The notes beneath the pieces are model-generated. The model was not told the DNA's origin and did not search any database. It saw only the letters and a program-made list of their open reading frames with translations. From Chlorocebus sabaeus (Eukaryota; Chordata; Mammalia; Primates; Cercopithecidae), in assembly GCF_047675955.1 (NCBI RefSeq), contig NC_132911.1, forward strand, positions 19,552,565 through 19,616,564: a stretch of DNA of 64,000 nt, in the 5' to 3' direction. Position 1 is the stretch's first letter. The number at the start of each line of letters is the position of its first letter. A program made the translations under genes and the position numbers. This document shows, one piece after another, positions 46,824 to 58,559 of the stretch.

Positions 46824-48131
46824 TTGCCACTCACTCCACAGGTGCAGTGACCTGCAGACTAGCAGTCATAACTGGCGTATTGTCTGGTTTTCGCAGTTAC
46901 GAGCACATACTTCCCCTCCTTTGGTCCTTGCAGCAATCCTGGGGAAGGCAGGGCAAATACAGTTACCAAGTCTTACTACACTCCATGAAATAAGATTCAG
47001 AGAGGAGAAGACATCTTCCCAGGGCCTCCCAGGGCGGGCAAAATCCAAACCACGTCTTTGATTTTGAAGCCAGACCTCCATCCAGTATGACATGGTTATT
47101 CTAGAAAATGAACATGGCAGAACTAATTATTTTTCAGGTGTTTAGTACCCATGACGTGTGTCCAGTGCCCATAATGCCTAATCTCTGACTCTCATGTCTT
47201 TTAATGGTCTTCCATGCCCAACATTAAACCTCATTTCAGGTCTGATCAACGAGGAAAAGTTAGGTTTTGTAATGGAATGAAAGTGATGTGGAGGAATTGA
47301 ATCAACTGTGAGATAACATTTCACACAGGATTTGCAGGGCATAACTGTATTTCATCAACAGAGTTACTCAAGTCATTCATTTGAACGCAGAATTTTTTCT
47401 TTAATTCAGTCCTATGCCAAGGAAAGCCCTGCCAGTTTCTGATTCTCAAAGAACGTAGAAGGCACGTTCTCCCTTTCTCTGCAGCCTTTCAGTGATGCTA
47501 TTTGCAATGCTTCTTTTGTTTCTGAAGAGGCAGACAGAGGCCCAAGCCTGGTGCCACCAGGGAACTGAAGTTTTATCTGACGTGGTGGAAACTTCCCAGG
47601 GATCTCCACAGCCCAGCCCAAACTCTGTCTCTCTTTTAGTACTGAGCACTGATCTGAGGAGTCCCATGAGAAAATGTCAATATTCAAAAGTCTTAGAAAA
47701 CAGGAAGTAAACAGATTTGCCAGTCAGAAGTGAGTAAAACATTCCACTGGTCCACCTAAGGAACTCTGGCTGATTCCAGTTTAGTGTTTCTCTCTCAGGT
47801 CCTAATAAAAGGTAAAAGCAGGATATGCAGAATCCTAGAATAGTTGGGCTGGTAAAGACCAACCTCCTTGTTTCATAGATGAGGATGCTACACCCAAATT
47901 AGGGAAATGACAGCTAGTGAGTACTCTCAGTGGGATTCCCTCTCCAAGTTCCAATCAACCAAGATTTTCCAAGCTCATGTATTGTGGAAAGTTCTGAGGA
48001 GGGCAAGAGAAGTGTGTGGCACAGAGGTACCCTTGACCACACAGTCTGGCCTGGGGAGATACCATTCCTACACCCTGAATAGTAAGAATGACACTGGCAG
48101 TGGCTATGGCTATCTGGGCAAGTGACTCTGG
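46824..48131. other. Unclassified intergenic sequence
   Basis: No gene or repeat is recognised. A faint MIR-like motif is at about 47876-47920 (CATAGATGAGGATGCTACAC). Confidence 0.45.
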
Positions 48132-48296
48132 GGTCTTTTTTTGTTTTTTGTTTTAGGAGGCAGAGTCTCACTCTGTTGGCCAGGTTGGAGTGCAATAGTA
48201 CCATCATAGTTCACTGTAGCCTCTAACTCCTGTGCTTAAGTGATCCTCCTGCCTCAGCCTCCTGAGGAACCAGAAGTACAGGCACATGATACCACA
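48132..48296 (-). repeat. Alu right-arm fragment (old)
   Basis: AGGCAGAGTCTCACTCTGTT, AGTTCACTGTAGCCTCTAAC, CTGCCTCAGCCTCCTGAGGA. No left arm. Confidence 0.85.
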
Positions 48297-48657
48297 CAGT
48301 ATTTGTTATTATTTTTGGTTTTTTCTTTACAGAATCCCATATAGATTTGATTAGTACCAGCCAGATGGTAGGCAATGCTTGTTGCACTGAAGTCAGTCAT
48401 TACAAAGTTGTCACTTTGAGGTAAATCATTGACACATCCAGTAAGCTACTTTTTAGGATTATCCTGTGGGGGAGGGGGAAGAGACCCTGAAGAAAACAGA
48501 ATTTTCACCCACTTATTTTGAGAGCTGGGAGAAGTTCAGAGGCAAGACAGAGCGAGAGGCAACCACCCTTGGCTCAGGAAGGCTGGAGTTGGAAAGGAAA
48601 ACAAGAATGTAGACAAAGGAAAAGCAGGGAAGGGAGAAGAGAAAGCAGAAAATAAAC

Positions 48658-49029
48658 TGTATAAGTCCGTTTTCACACTGCTGTAAAGATATACCAAAGA
48701 CTGGATGATTCATGAAGAAAAGAGGTTTAATTGATCCAGAGTTCTGCATGGCTGGGAGGGCCTCAGGAAACTTACAGTCATGGCAGAAGACGAAGGTGAA
48801 GCAAGGATCCTCTTCACACGGCAGCAGGAGAGAGAAGAGTGAGCGAAGGAGGAAGTTGCCAAACACTTGTAAAACCATCAGGTCTCATGAGAACTCCCTC
48901 AAATCATGAGACCAGCATGGGGGAAACGGCCCCCTGATCCAATCACCTCCCACCAGGTTCCTCCCTCAAAACTTGGGGATTCCAATTCAACATAAAATGT
49001 GGGTGGGGACACAGAGCCTAACCATATCA
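48658..49029 (-). mobile_element. MST-type solo LTR with exact 5-bp TSD
   Basis: TGTATAAGTCCGTTTTCACA to CTAACCATATCA. Flanked by TAAAC at 48653-48657 and 49030-49034. Confidence 0.95.
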
Positions 49030-49034
49030 TAAAC

Positions 49035-50082
49035 TTTACTTAAAATGTGTAAAGGTGTTACTTAAAATGTGTAAGCCAGTGTGTGTAAGGCCCTATTACT
49101 TTCTTTAATAGAAAGTAAAGTGCATCAAGTCTCAAGTCTCAGAATTTGGTCCAGGCAGATCCAATCTACCAGTTTGGTGTCTGAGCAATTTAGTGTGGAC
49201 TCTACTGCCCTCTTCTGGAAATTCTGGGAATTGGTCTTGTGGTTGTTAAGTCAGTCACAAATACTAGAAATCTGAGGCCATTTCATCGTGAAAGTTGAGA
49301 CAGAATTCGGCAGGTGGCTCAGGAGGAAGGAGAATCAAGGTGGAAGAAGGTGAAGGTAACATAGCACATTTCTTAAAATATGCAGAAAAGTTTCTACAGC
49401 CCATTCAAACATTAGTAATAAAATTCACTGTTGCAAAAAAAAAAAAAGAAAGAAAAGCCTTGTATTGAGTTTTGTTCATGAGCAAAAGGTGTTGAAAGAT
49501 TGATTAGTTAAGGAAAGGCCTCAGACTTTGGAGTCAGACCCACCTGAGTTCAAATCTAGGCTCTGCTGCTTCTTGCGTAAGTGACTATGTGACCTCAAGC
49601 TGATTATTTAACCTCTCAGGCTGTTCTCAGCTGTAAAATGGGGACCACAATGCCCACCCCAAGGGGAGGAAGTGAAATGATGCATTTAAGAGAACCAACA
49701 TGTCATAGACTCCCCTTCAAGAAATTCAGGTAGAGAAAAGTATATAATCCTGATGAGAAAAATGAGGAGAGACCCACGTAAGCGGAGAAGCACTTATTAA
49801 GGTCCGGAATAGGCAAAAGTAATTGATGAGGAGAGAAGTCAGAACAGTGGTTACCTCTGGAGGTGGGTGGGTGTTGACAGAGGAGGGATGGAAGGAGCTT
49901 TCTGGAGTGCTGGGAGTGCTCTCTATTTTGTTCTGAGTGGTAGTTACACAAACACATACATTTGCCAAGCACACACTTAAAATTTGTGCACTTTACATAC
50001 ACAACCTTTAAAAAGAGGGGAGAGGAGGAGAAAGAAGAAGAAGGAGGAGGAAGAGGAGAAGAAAAAAAAACAAAAAGCCTTT
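49035..50082. other. Intergenic sequence with a MIR and a small GA tract
   Basis: MIR at about 49510-49690 (GAGTCAGACCCACCTGAGTT, GCTGTAAAATGGGGACCAC). A purine stretch is at 50011-50078. Otherwise unassigned. Confidence 0.65.
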
Positions 50083-50361
50083 TTTTTTTCTTTTTTTTTT
50101 TGAGATGCTGGAGTGCAGTGACACAATCTTGGCTCACTTCAACCTCCGCCTCCTGAGTTCAAGCGATTCTTCTGCCTCAGCCTCCTGAGTAGCTGGGACT
50201 ACAGGCATCAGCCTCCATGCTCAGCTAATTTTTGTATTTTTAGTGGAGACGGGGTTTCACCATGTTGGCCAGGCCTGTCTCCAACTCCTGATCTCAGGTG
50301 ATCCACCCACCTCAGCCTCCCAAAGTGCTGGGATTACAGACGTGAGCCACCATGCTCGGCC
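50083..50361 (-). repeat. Alu with internal deletion
   Basis: After the T-run, GAGATGCTGGAGTGCAGTGA joins the Alu end directly to the CTGGAGTGCAG block, missing about 25 bp (gagtctcgctctgtcgcccag). Confidence 0.93.
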
Positions 50362-50667
50362 AAGAGAAAGGCTGAAAACAGTGTTGGGGAGGGGGAAATC
50401 CTAGAACTTGAGTCAGGATAGTTATCTCAGCTTTTTAAAATCTGCCCCATCTCTTCTACCTGTTCATTACACGACCTGTATTTGTTCTGAAAATTATGGG
50501 AGGAGACATCTACATGCAGATTATGAAGAATTTCCGCTGCCACAGCTATGAGCAGATAGCGTGAAGGCGAACTCACCTGTGATTCAGCCCAGATGAAGGC
50601 AAAGCCTGTGAGACGTGAATAAGTGGACATGATTTCCAGAAGAAACCCCTTGGCTCAGGGTGGCAGG

Positions 50668-51070
50668 GGCTGGAGGCCAGGACGGACTGCGTGGCAGTGG
50701 CTGGAGGCCACGAGGGGCTGAGAAGCAGGGGCTGGAGGCCAGGACGGGCTGAGAGGCAGGGGCTGGAGGCCAGGACGGACTGAGAGGCAGGGGCTGGAGG
50801 CCAGGACGGACTCAGAGGCAGCGGCTGGAGGCCAGGACGGGCTGAGAGGCAGGGGCTGGAGGCCAGGACGGGCTGAGAGGCAGGGGCTGGAGGCCAGGAC
50901 GGGCTGAGAGGCAGGGGCTGGAGGCCAGGACGGGCTGAGAGGCAGCGGCTGGAGGCCAGGACGGGCTGAGTGGCAGGGGCTGGAGGCCAGGATGGGCTGA
51001 GTGGCAGGGGCTGGAGGCCAGGATGGGCTGAGTGGCAGGGGCTCGAGGCCAGGACGGACTGAGAGGCAGC
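50668..51070 (+). repeat. Minisatellite: 13 units of 31 bp
   Basis: Every unit begins GGCTGGAGGCCA (the last GGCTCGAGGCCA) and ends .GGCAG(G/C/T) or AGCAGG. All 13 are exactly 31 bp (403 bp total). Variant units differ at a few fixed positions (GGGCTGAG/GGACTGAG, GAGAGG/GAGTGG, GACGG/GATGG). The minus-strand open frame of 131 codons across it (50812-51207) arises because 31 is not a multiple of 3, so the frame cycles through the unit. Confidence 0.97.
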
Positions 51071-52252
51071 CAGAGTCGAGTTGAGGGGTGCATAGGTTTT
51101 GCTACCATGATTTCTGGAAAGTGTTTCAGGTGTAGGGCGTCAACAAGAGCGGAAATTCCCACATCAGCTCCCACACCTTTGCATACCAAGAGTACTACAC
51201 ATGCCACAAGCAGTTCAGCCAGGGCTCTGCCCCAGCTACTTGCTAAGAAGAGTTGTCATGCCAGATAGAGAAGGAGAACCCTTCACTTCAGCCTCTTCCT
51301 GCAAGCATGACAAACACACACAGGCCCACAGGCCCATAGGCCAAACTCTCTTCCACAGTGAAGGAGCTCAAAACCGGCTCCTTCCAATGTCCTTATGAGC
51401 AAATTAAAACTCTGAGGAACTTCCCCCCATTTTCCTTCAAATGAGCTGGAAAGATTTGAAGAAAGACTCTTGTAAGCTCTAGTAACTACTGTATGAAAAG
51501 ATTTAAAAGGAAATAACTTGGGGAAGTAAACAATAGCCCATGAAAGATAGAAATGCTTTTTAGACATTGTTGGAAGGAAAATGTTGGGTGAAAACTGATA
51601 AGAACATTAGCAAAAGTAAGCTGTCTGAATACCAAATTACACACAAGGAGATGCCAATAAAAATAGTCAACTTTTACCACAGAATGCAAGACAGAGGAAT
51701 TGAAGGTGATGTAAGGTATGGGGCTGGGGGAAATAAAGGCAGATTCATGAGAAAAAAGAAAAAGTGTAGGGAAGGACACCTCAGTCCCATCCGCCACGCC
51801 CTGAAGTCAGCCAATAGCCCCGTCACCATGCAGGTGGAAGGGTTTATTATGTGGAAAACTTGAAGCAGAGAGGGTACAAAGTGAGGACTCACCATGGAGG
51901 CAGGGGAGCGGCACCACACTTCACACCATGAGAGTGACCCGGCTGAGAGTGACCCGGCTGAGAGTCTGCTCCCCACCCCGGGCCCCCATTAGCCACTTTG
52001 TTCCAAGAAGGTTGACTCTACCCATCCTCACCACCAGGAGGAAGAGTCTCCACTGGAGGAATTACCAGAAAAGTCCTACAGACGCTGATATTGGGGAGTT
52101 CTCCAACGCAAGAGCCAATGCCTACCAGTCACCCTAAGAGCTCACAACCCCAGTCTTGCATGTAGACTTCCAGAAGCTTTACAATGCATGCAAGATATTT
52201 GAAGACCGTCTCCGAGTGAAAGAGCTCAAAACAAGCAAAGATTGGAACTGAG
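51071..52252. other. Unclassified intergenic sequence
   Basis: No gene or repeat is recognised. A 17-bp tandem pair (GAGAGTGACCCGGCT) lies at about 51928-51962. Confidence 0.5.
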
Positions 52253-52547
52253 GGCTGGGCACGGTGGCTCACGCCTGTAATCCCAGCACTTTGAGAGACC
52301 GAGGCGGGTGGGTCATGAAGTCAGGAGTTCAAGACCAGCCTGGCCAACATGGTGAAACCCCATCTGTACCAAAAAAATACAAAAATTAGCCAGGCGTGGT
52401 GGCGGGCACTTGTAATCCCAGCTACTCAGGAGGCTGAGGCAGAGAATTGCTTGAATCCAGAGGCAGAGGTTGCGGTGAGCCAAGATCGCACCACTGCACT
52501 CCAGCCTGGGCGACAGAGCCAGACTTCATCTCAAAAAAAAAAAAAAA
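52253..52547 (+). repeat. Alu
   Basis: GGGCTGGGCACGGTGGCTCA to an A-tail. TSD AAGATTGGAA before and after. Confidence 0.95.
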
Positions 52548-54497
52548 GATTGGAAATGAAGAAACATAAATGCATGGAGAAAAAATAGCTTGACCCACCC
52601 TCAGAGAGAGAAAAAATATCTCAACCATAAAATGAGATTAGGAGAACATGAGGAAATTCCGAGAGCTCTTATAAATTAAATTACGATAGCTGAAAAAAAA
52701 AATCTGAAGAACAGTTGAATGTAGAATTGAGAAAGTCTCTTAGAAGTGGAATAAAATAAGTTAAAATGATTGAATAGTAGGAAAGGGGAAGATTAATCAA
52801 TCAATCCAACATCCAACCAATAGGATTTCTGAAAGAAAGCAAAGATGTAGCACAATCAAAGATAATAGTACAATAAAATTACCAGAACAGACAACATGAG
52901 TTTCCAGATTGAGAGGGCCCACTGGGTGTGCAGCACAATGAATGAAAAAGACCCCAACAAATACTGATTATTGTGGAATTTCTGAAGACCTGGAATAAGA
53001 TCCCAGTAGCTAAAAGCAACCTCAGATCTCACTCAAAACATGGAGAATCAAATGGCACAGGGCTTCTCAACAGCAATGCTGAGACCGTGTCCAAAGAACA
53101 AGCACTGGAAATATGAGGGGAAATAATATTCAGCTCAGAATTCTGCACCCAGGCAATTATCAATCAAGTAGGACATTTTCACACACATATGATGTCTCAG
53201 ATTATATGCCGCCCTTGCACCCATCGGAGGAATTATTGGAGGATATACTCCACCAGAAGACGAAAATGCACCAAGAACAAGAAACCAATTTCAGGAAACT
53301 GGCGTCCAGTTTAGGAGAACCACACAAGAAAAACCAACCCAAAGCCCATGGAGGTGGCTTTGAGAATGAATCCAAAGGACACAGGGCTGGAAACAAATAA
53401 GGCCAATAGATGACCTGCTATGCTCAGAAACGAATAGTCAAGAGGCTTCATAAAACAGTTAGTGGACTTGGGAAGAATGGGTGAGAGCAATCTGGAAAAT
53501 GAAGTAAACAAAGCAACTCCAGAAACAGCAAAGTAGACATCATCAGCTTCACTAACAACAAAATGTAGAGCAAAGTGGTGAAATCAGACGCCATCCCTGG
53601 TTCTGCAGCAAGCATTGCTAATAAGGTCATTATAATGCAAATACTTAAGTGACTAAATAATGAAATAATTAAGTTTGAAGGTTGAAGGACAGGAAAGATA
53701 CTCAATCTCCACCTATTATTAAAGAAAGACAATAGGTATGACCAAAAAAAAAAAAGGCAAATCAAGAAAGAACCGAGTAAGCAGACTTTGTAGATGTAAA
53801 AAAGTAAAAATAATAAAATAGATAAGAGTGTGAAAGTGGAGGACAGGATTCGGGAGTGGGAAAAGATGACAGAAAAGCCTGCTGTTTTCTGTCATATACT
53901 TGAGGTATTATTACTTTTTAACGATGTGACTTTAAAACTTAGTAGACAGTTACATTAAGACATGAGATAGTAGCAGAAAGAGAAAGGCTGACAGATAGAT
54001 GACTAGAACTGAATTGAGAATCCAGAAATAAATGTTTACATTTATAGTCAATTGACTTTCAGAAATGATGCAAGTAAATGCAATGGGGAAAGAATCGTCT
54101 TTTCAGTAAGTGGGCAACTGGATATCTATGCATAAAGAATGAAATTGGGTCTCTTCCTCCCACCATATACAAAAACTAATACAAATGGATCAAATATGAA
54201 AATGTAAGAGCTAAACCTAAAAACTCTTAGAGGAAAGCATAAGTGTACATCTTCATGACCATGGGGTAGGCAACGGGTTGTTAGATGTCATGCCAGAAGC
54301 ATAAGCAGTAAGAAAAAATAGACACACGGAGGACTTCATCAAAACTAAAACCATGTGTGCTCCAAAGGACACCATCAAGAAAGCAAAAAGACAACACACA
54401 AAATGGGAGAAAATATTTGCAGACCACATATCTGATAAAGAATTTGTATGTAGAATATATATTTTTAAATTCTTACAATTCAATAATAAAAAGATAA

Positions 54498-54793
54498 CTT
54501 TTTTTTTTTTTTCAGATGGAGTCTCATTCTGTCACCCAGGCTGAAGTGCAGTGGCACAATCTCAGCTCACTGCAACCTCCGCCTCCCAGGTTCAAGGGAT
54601 TCTCCCGCCTCAGCCTCCTGAGTAGCAGGGACTGCAGGCACACGCCACCACGCCTGGCTAATATTTCTATTATTAGTAGAGATGGAGTTTCACCCTGTTG
54701 GCCAGGCTGGTCTTGAATTCCTGACCTTGTGATCCATCCGCCTCTGCCTTCCAAAGTGCTGGGATTACAGGCGCGAGCCACTGAGCCCGGCCA
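54498..54793 (-). repeat. Alu nested in HAL1
   Basis: T-run then CAGATGGAGTCTCATTCTGT, to CACTGAGCCCGGCC. Flanks AAGATAAC and AAGACAAC. Confidence 0.94.
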
Positions 54794-54859
54794 AGACAAC
54801 CACTTTTTAAAAAATGGACAAAGGCTCTGAATAGACATTTCCATAAAGAAAATATATAC

Positions 54860-55123
54860 ATGGTCAATAAGTACATGAAAAGATGCTCAACATTATTGAT
54901 CATCAGAAAAATTCAAATCAAAACCACAAGCGACCGTTTCGCACCCCCCAGGATAGGTATAATTAAAAAGACAGACAATAACAAATGTTGGCAAGGATGT
55001 GGAGAAATTGGAACTTTCATCCACCGCCTGTGGAAATATAAAATGGTGCAGCTACTTTGGAAAACAGTCTGGCAGTTCCTCAGAGTTTTAACATCAAGTT
55101 ATCATAGCACCCAACAGTTTTAG
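54860..55123 (+). pseudogene. L1 ORF2 C-terminal remnant
   Basis: An open stretch of 87 codons contains IGIIKKTDNNKCWQGCGEIG, followed by TFIHRLWKYK and LLWKTVWQFL, the C-terminal zinc-knuckle region of L1 ORF2p. The two first Cys (CWQGC) and the His are kept, but the last metal ligand expected 4 residues after the His is not Cys. A dead fragment. Confidence 0.85.
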
Positions 55124-55737
55124 TCCTAGGTATATACCCAGGAGAAATGAGAACACGTGCCCACACAAAAACTTGTACATAGATATTTAAAGCACCGTTA
55201 TTCATAATAGCCCAAAGGTGAACACGACCCAAATGTCCATGAGCTGATGAATGAAATAAGATGAATAAATGAGATGTAATATATTCATATAATGGAACAT
55301 TATTTAGTAATAAAAAGAAATGAAGTACTGATACATACCACAACACAGATGAACCTTTAAGTTTTTTTATGTTTACTTAATCCCAGGTGTGATAGTATAC
55401 AGATAAACCTTGAAAACATGCTTAGTGAAACAAGCCAGTCTCAAAAGACCACATATTGTATGATTCCATTTATATCAAGCATCCAGAATAGGCAGATCTA
55501 TAGAGAGAGAAAGATTAATGGTTACCTGGGACTGGAGGGTGATGTTGAAAGAAAATTCAGGGATAGTTAATGGGCACAGAATTTCTTTCTGGGCTGATGA
55601 AAATATAAAATTTATAGCGGTGATGGTTGCACAGTCCTGTGACTATACTTACAGCCACTGAATAGTACACTTCAAATGGATGAATTGTATGGCATGTGAA
55701 TTGTATCTCAATAAAGCTGTCATCAAAAAATGGCTTT

Positions 55738-55853
55738 TGGTTGGTGGCAGTGGTTCATTCCTATAATCCCATTACTTTGGGAGGCCAAGATGGAAGAATC
55801 TCTTGAGCGCAGGAGTTCAAGACCAGCCTGGGCAACATAGTGAGACCCATCTC
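55738..55853 (+). repeat. Alu left-arm monomer
   Basis: GGTGGCAGTGGTTCATTCCT, CATTACTTTGGGAGGCCAAG, GACCAGCCTGGGCAACATAG. Left arm only, at the HAL1 3' end. Confidence 0.85.
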
Positions 55854-55923
55854 ATCTGTTTCCTCTTCTGTGGGATAAGATAATTGAATTCACTGATAAA
55901 AGAAAGTAGCACTTAAACAGGAA

Positions 55924-56224
55924 TTTTTTTTTTTTTTTTTTTTTTTTTTTTGGCAGAGTCTCGCTCTGTTGCCAAGGCTGGAGTTCAGCGGTGTGATCCT
56001 GGCTCCCAGCCACCTCCATCTCCCAGGTTCAAGTGATTCTCCTGCCTCAGCCTCCTGAGTTACTGGTGTGTGCCACCACACGCAGCTGATTCTTTTGTAT
56101 TTTTAGTAGAGATGGGGTTTCTCCATGTTGGCCAGGCTGGTCTCAAACTCCTGACCTTAGGTGATCTGCCCTCCCCAGCCTCCCAAAGTGTTGGGATTAC
56201 AGGTGTGAGCCACCACACCTGGCC
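55924..56224 (-). repeat. Alu with long T run
   Basis: T-run of about 28, then GGCAGAGTCTCGCTCTGTTG, to GAGCCACCACACCTGGCC. Confidence 0.94.
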
Positions 56225-56618
56225 TTAAGTAGGGTTTTATGGTTGATAAAATATGTTCTTTCTCTATTTCTTATTACCTCATTCATCTTAATTACACTCC
56301 TGTTACAACCGGGTCATTGTTATTCTCATGTTACAAATAAGAAAGTTTTCACCGTCACATTGTTTCTATGTGGTGGAGATGCCCCAGAGGGCTTTGCTTT
56401 GCAACACTGTAACACTGCTCCCCCACCTGCTCCCTGTCATTCCATGAATATCATGGCAGATCTACTTTGAGCACCAGGCCACCTGCACATTGAGTCACAC
56501 CTGAACACATAAAACTTCCTGCTTTCCTGTGATGATTTGTTCAGCAACCTGTTGTGACCTGCACCCTGATCAGCTGCCCCTCAGTACACCCTAATTCTAC
56601 CTAATAGGTATAATTGCT

Positions 56619-56945
56619 GGCTGGGTGCGGTGGCTCACGCTTGTAATCCCAGCACTTTGGGGGGCCAAGGCGGGTGGATTGCCTGAGCTCAGGCATTTGA
56701 GACCAGCCTGGCCAGCATGGTGAAACCCTGTCTCTATTAAAAATACAAAAAAATCAGCCAGGCATGGTGGCACATGCCTTGTAATCCAACTACCCCTTGG
56801 GACACTGATGCCGGAGAATTGCTTGAACGTGAGAGGCAGATGTTGCAGTGAGCCGAGATCGTGCCACTGCATCCCAGCCTGGACGACAGAGCAAGACCCT
56901 GTCTCAAAAAAAAAAAAAAAAAAAAAGAAAGAAAGAAAGAAAGAA
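56619..56945 (+). repeat. Alu with A-run and (GAAA)n tail
   Basis: GGCTGGGTGCGGTGGCTCAC to an A-tail that passes into GAAA repeats (56927-56944). Confidence 0.95.
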
Positions 56946-57126
56946 TAGAAGAAAAATTGTCAGTTACTGACCTAGGGTCAGTAGTCAAAATAAGCAGAGT
57001 ACGATCCCCAAAATGCACTCTTCTCCCTTGTGATTTCCAGAGACCACATAATGACTCAATTTGGATGACAAATCCTAAAAGACCTTGACCACGCTCATGC
57101 CTCTAACACTGTACTCTTCATTCTCC

Positions 57127-57511
57127 AGAAGAAGAAAGAAAAAAGGGGAAGAAGAAGCGGGGAGGAGGAGAGGAGGACAAAGGGGAGGAGGAGAAGTCGG
57201 GGGAGGAGGAGAGGGAGTGGGAGGGAGAGGAAGAGGAGGGAAAGGGAGGGGGAGAGTGAGTGGGAGGGAGAGGAGGAGGAGAGAAAGGGACGGGGAGGGG
57301 GAAGGGAGGGAGAGGAAGAGGAGGGAAAGGGAGGGGGAAGGGAGGGAGAGGAAGAGGAGGGAAAGGGAGGGGAAGGGGGAGGGAGAGGAAGAGGAGGGAC
57401 AGAGGGGGGAGGAGAGGAGAGGGGAGGAGGAAGGACAGGGAGGGGGAGGAGAGGGGAGGAGGAGGAAGAAGATAAGGAGAGGACAACAAGGAGGGCAAGG
57501 AGGAGTGGAGG
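57127..57511. repeat. Polypurine tract with internal 36-bp unit
   Basis: Plus strand nearly all A/G for about 385 bp. An internal unit AAGGGAGGGAGAGGAAGAGG plus 16 further purines recurs about three times around 57300-57400. Frames of 135-162 codons across it are low-complexity. Confidence 0.95.
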
Positions 57512-58187
57512 GGAACACAACACACTTTACTTCTAATAATTTCTTGATAGTAACAAATGGAAACCTGACATGACGTTTGTGTTTCTGGGGTGATGCTGGC
57601 TCTCAGCTTTGTGTGACCGCTCAGCTTTGTCTTTGGTTCCTCGTTCAGGTCCTGCTCCTGGGCTCACAGAAGGCCATCCCAAAATGGGCCAGTGGCTGAT
57701 GGAGCCCCAGAAAGCCAGAGCTATAGAAGTGGATGCCAAAGCCCAGAGACGTGAAATGACTTGTCCCAGGTCACACAGCTAGTTAATGTCATAACTAGGC
57801 TAGGCCGTCAGGATTAGGTCTGTTTATTCCTCATCTGATCCTCCCTCAACCACCTTGTGACTTGACCATTTCTCTCTTCAGCCCCTCCCAGCAACAGCAG
57901 AGAGCACTGTGTACCAAAGGCACCATGCTCCAATCCTGCCTTGCTGCAGAGAACGTTATCCTGTCCCATACACGAAATTGTAGCGGTGAGCTCAGCAGAA
58001 CTGAATTGTGTACCGCAGCAGCTGTGGGGTGTCAAAGCCTGCAGAGAATCGGCCACACATCCAGGGAAGGTGTGTGGAAGGGCTGCACCACCCTTTCTTC
58101 AAATAAGCCTCAGAGGACTGACTCCTACAACCATTACAGAGCTGCCTCCAGAAATATGGAGCTATGTTACTAGTAAATTTATTTTAA
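57512..58187. other. Unclassified sequence with a MIR core
   Basis: AGACGTGAAATGACTTGTCC and AGGTCACACAGCTAGTTAAT (about 57745-57787) are MIR. The rest, including a 103-codon frame, has no motif. Confidence 0.6.
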
Positions 58188-58411
58188 GGCTGGGCAACAA
58201 AGCAAAACCCTGTCTCTACAAAAAATAATAATAATTTAAAAAATAAATAAATAAACTGGGTGTGATGGCATGCGCCTGTAGTCCCAGCTAGTCTCAGAAG
58301 GCTGAGGTGGGAGATTGTTTGAGCCCAGGAGGTGGAGGCTGCAGTGAGCCATGACTGCACCATTGCACCCCAGTCTGGGTGACAGAGCGAGACCCTGTCT
58401 CTAAAATTTTT
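58188..58411 (+). repeat. 5'-truncated AluJ-like element
   Basis: GGCTGGGCAACAAAGCAAAA to GAGCGAGACCCTGTCTCTAA. It starts mid left-arm. Confidence 0.9.
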
Positions 58412-58559
58412 TTAAAAAATGATTCTAGGTAGCTTAGGCTTTATCTTGGAAAAATCAATTCCATACATAAGACAACACAGTGGGCGGGGGGGAAATATTT
58501 CCTAATATTCACCCTAGAGGTAGCCCTCTAGTGATTTTAGAGTTCTTCCGGTGGTGTTC

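Larger units (their letters stand above)
52562..55735 (+). mobile_element. HAL1-type half-LINE (ORF1-like plus ORF2 C-terminal/3' end)
   Basis: An L1-like ORF1 region is seen at 52880-53400 (TGAGTTTCCAGATTGAGAGG, TCAGAATTCTGCACCCAGGC; peptide EELLEDILHQ). About 600 bp later comes ORF2 C-terminal sequence (54030 onward), then the L1M-type 3' UTR (CCCAAATGTCCATGAGCTGA, AGACCACATATTGTATGATT, TCCATTTATATC). The reverse-transcriptase core is absent between them, which is the HAL1 layout. It is interrupted by an antisense Alu at 54498-54793. Frames are broken throughout. Confidence 0.75.

Noticed and set aside
50668..51070. CRISPR-like array of regular repeats
   Set aside because: The units are head-to-tail with no unique spacers, in a primate genome. 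This is a minisatellite.
50812..51207. 131-codon minus-strand frame rich in Pro/Ser/Leu repeats
   Set aside because: It is the 31-bp minisatellite read in cycling frames. There is no unique domain, splice context or start context to support a gene.
57075..57573. Open frames of 135-162 codons on both strands
   Set aside because: Same cause: low-complexity translation of the second polypurine tract.
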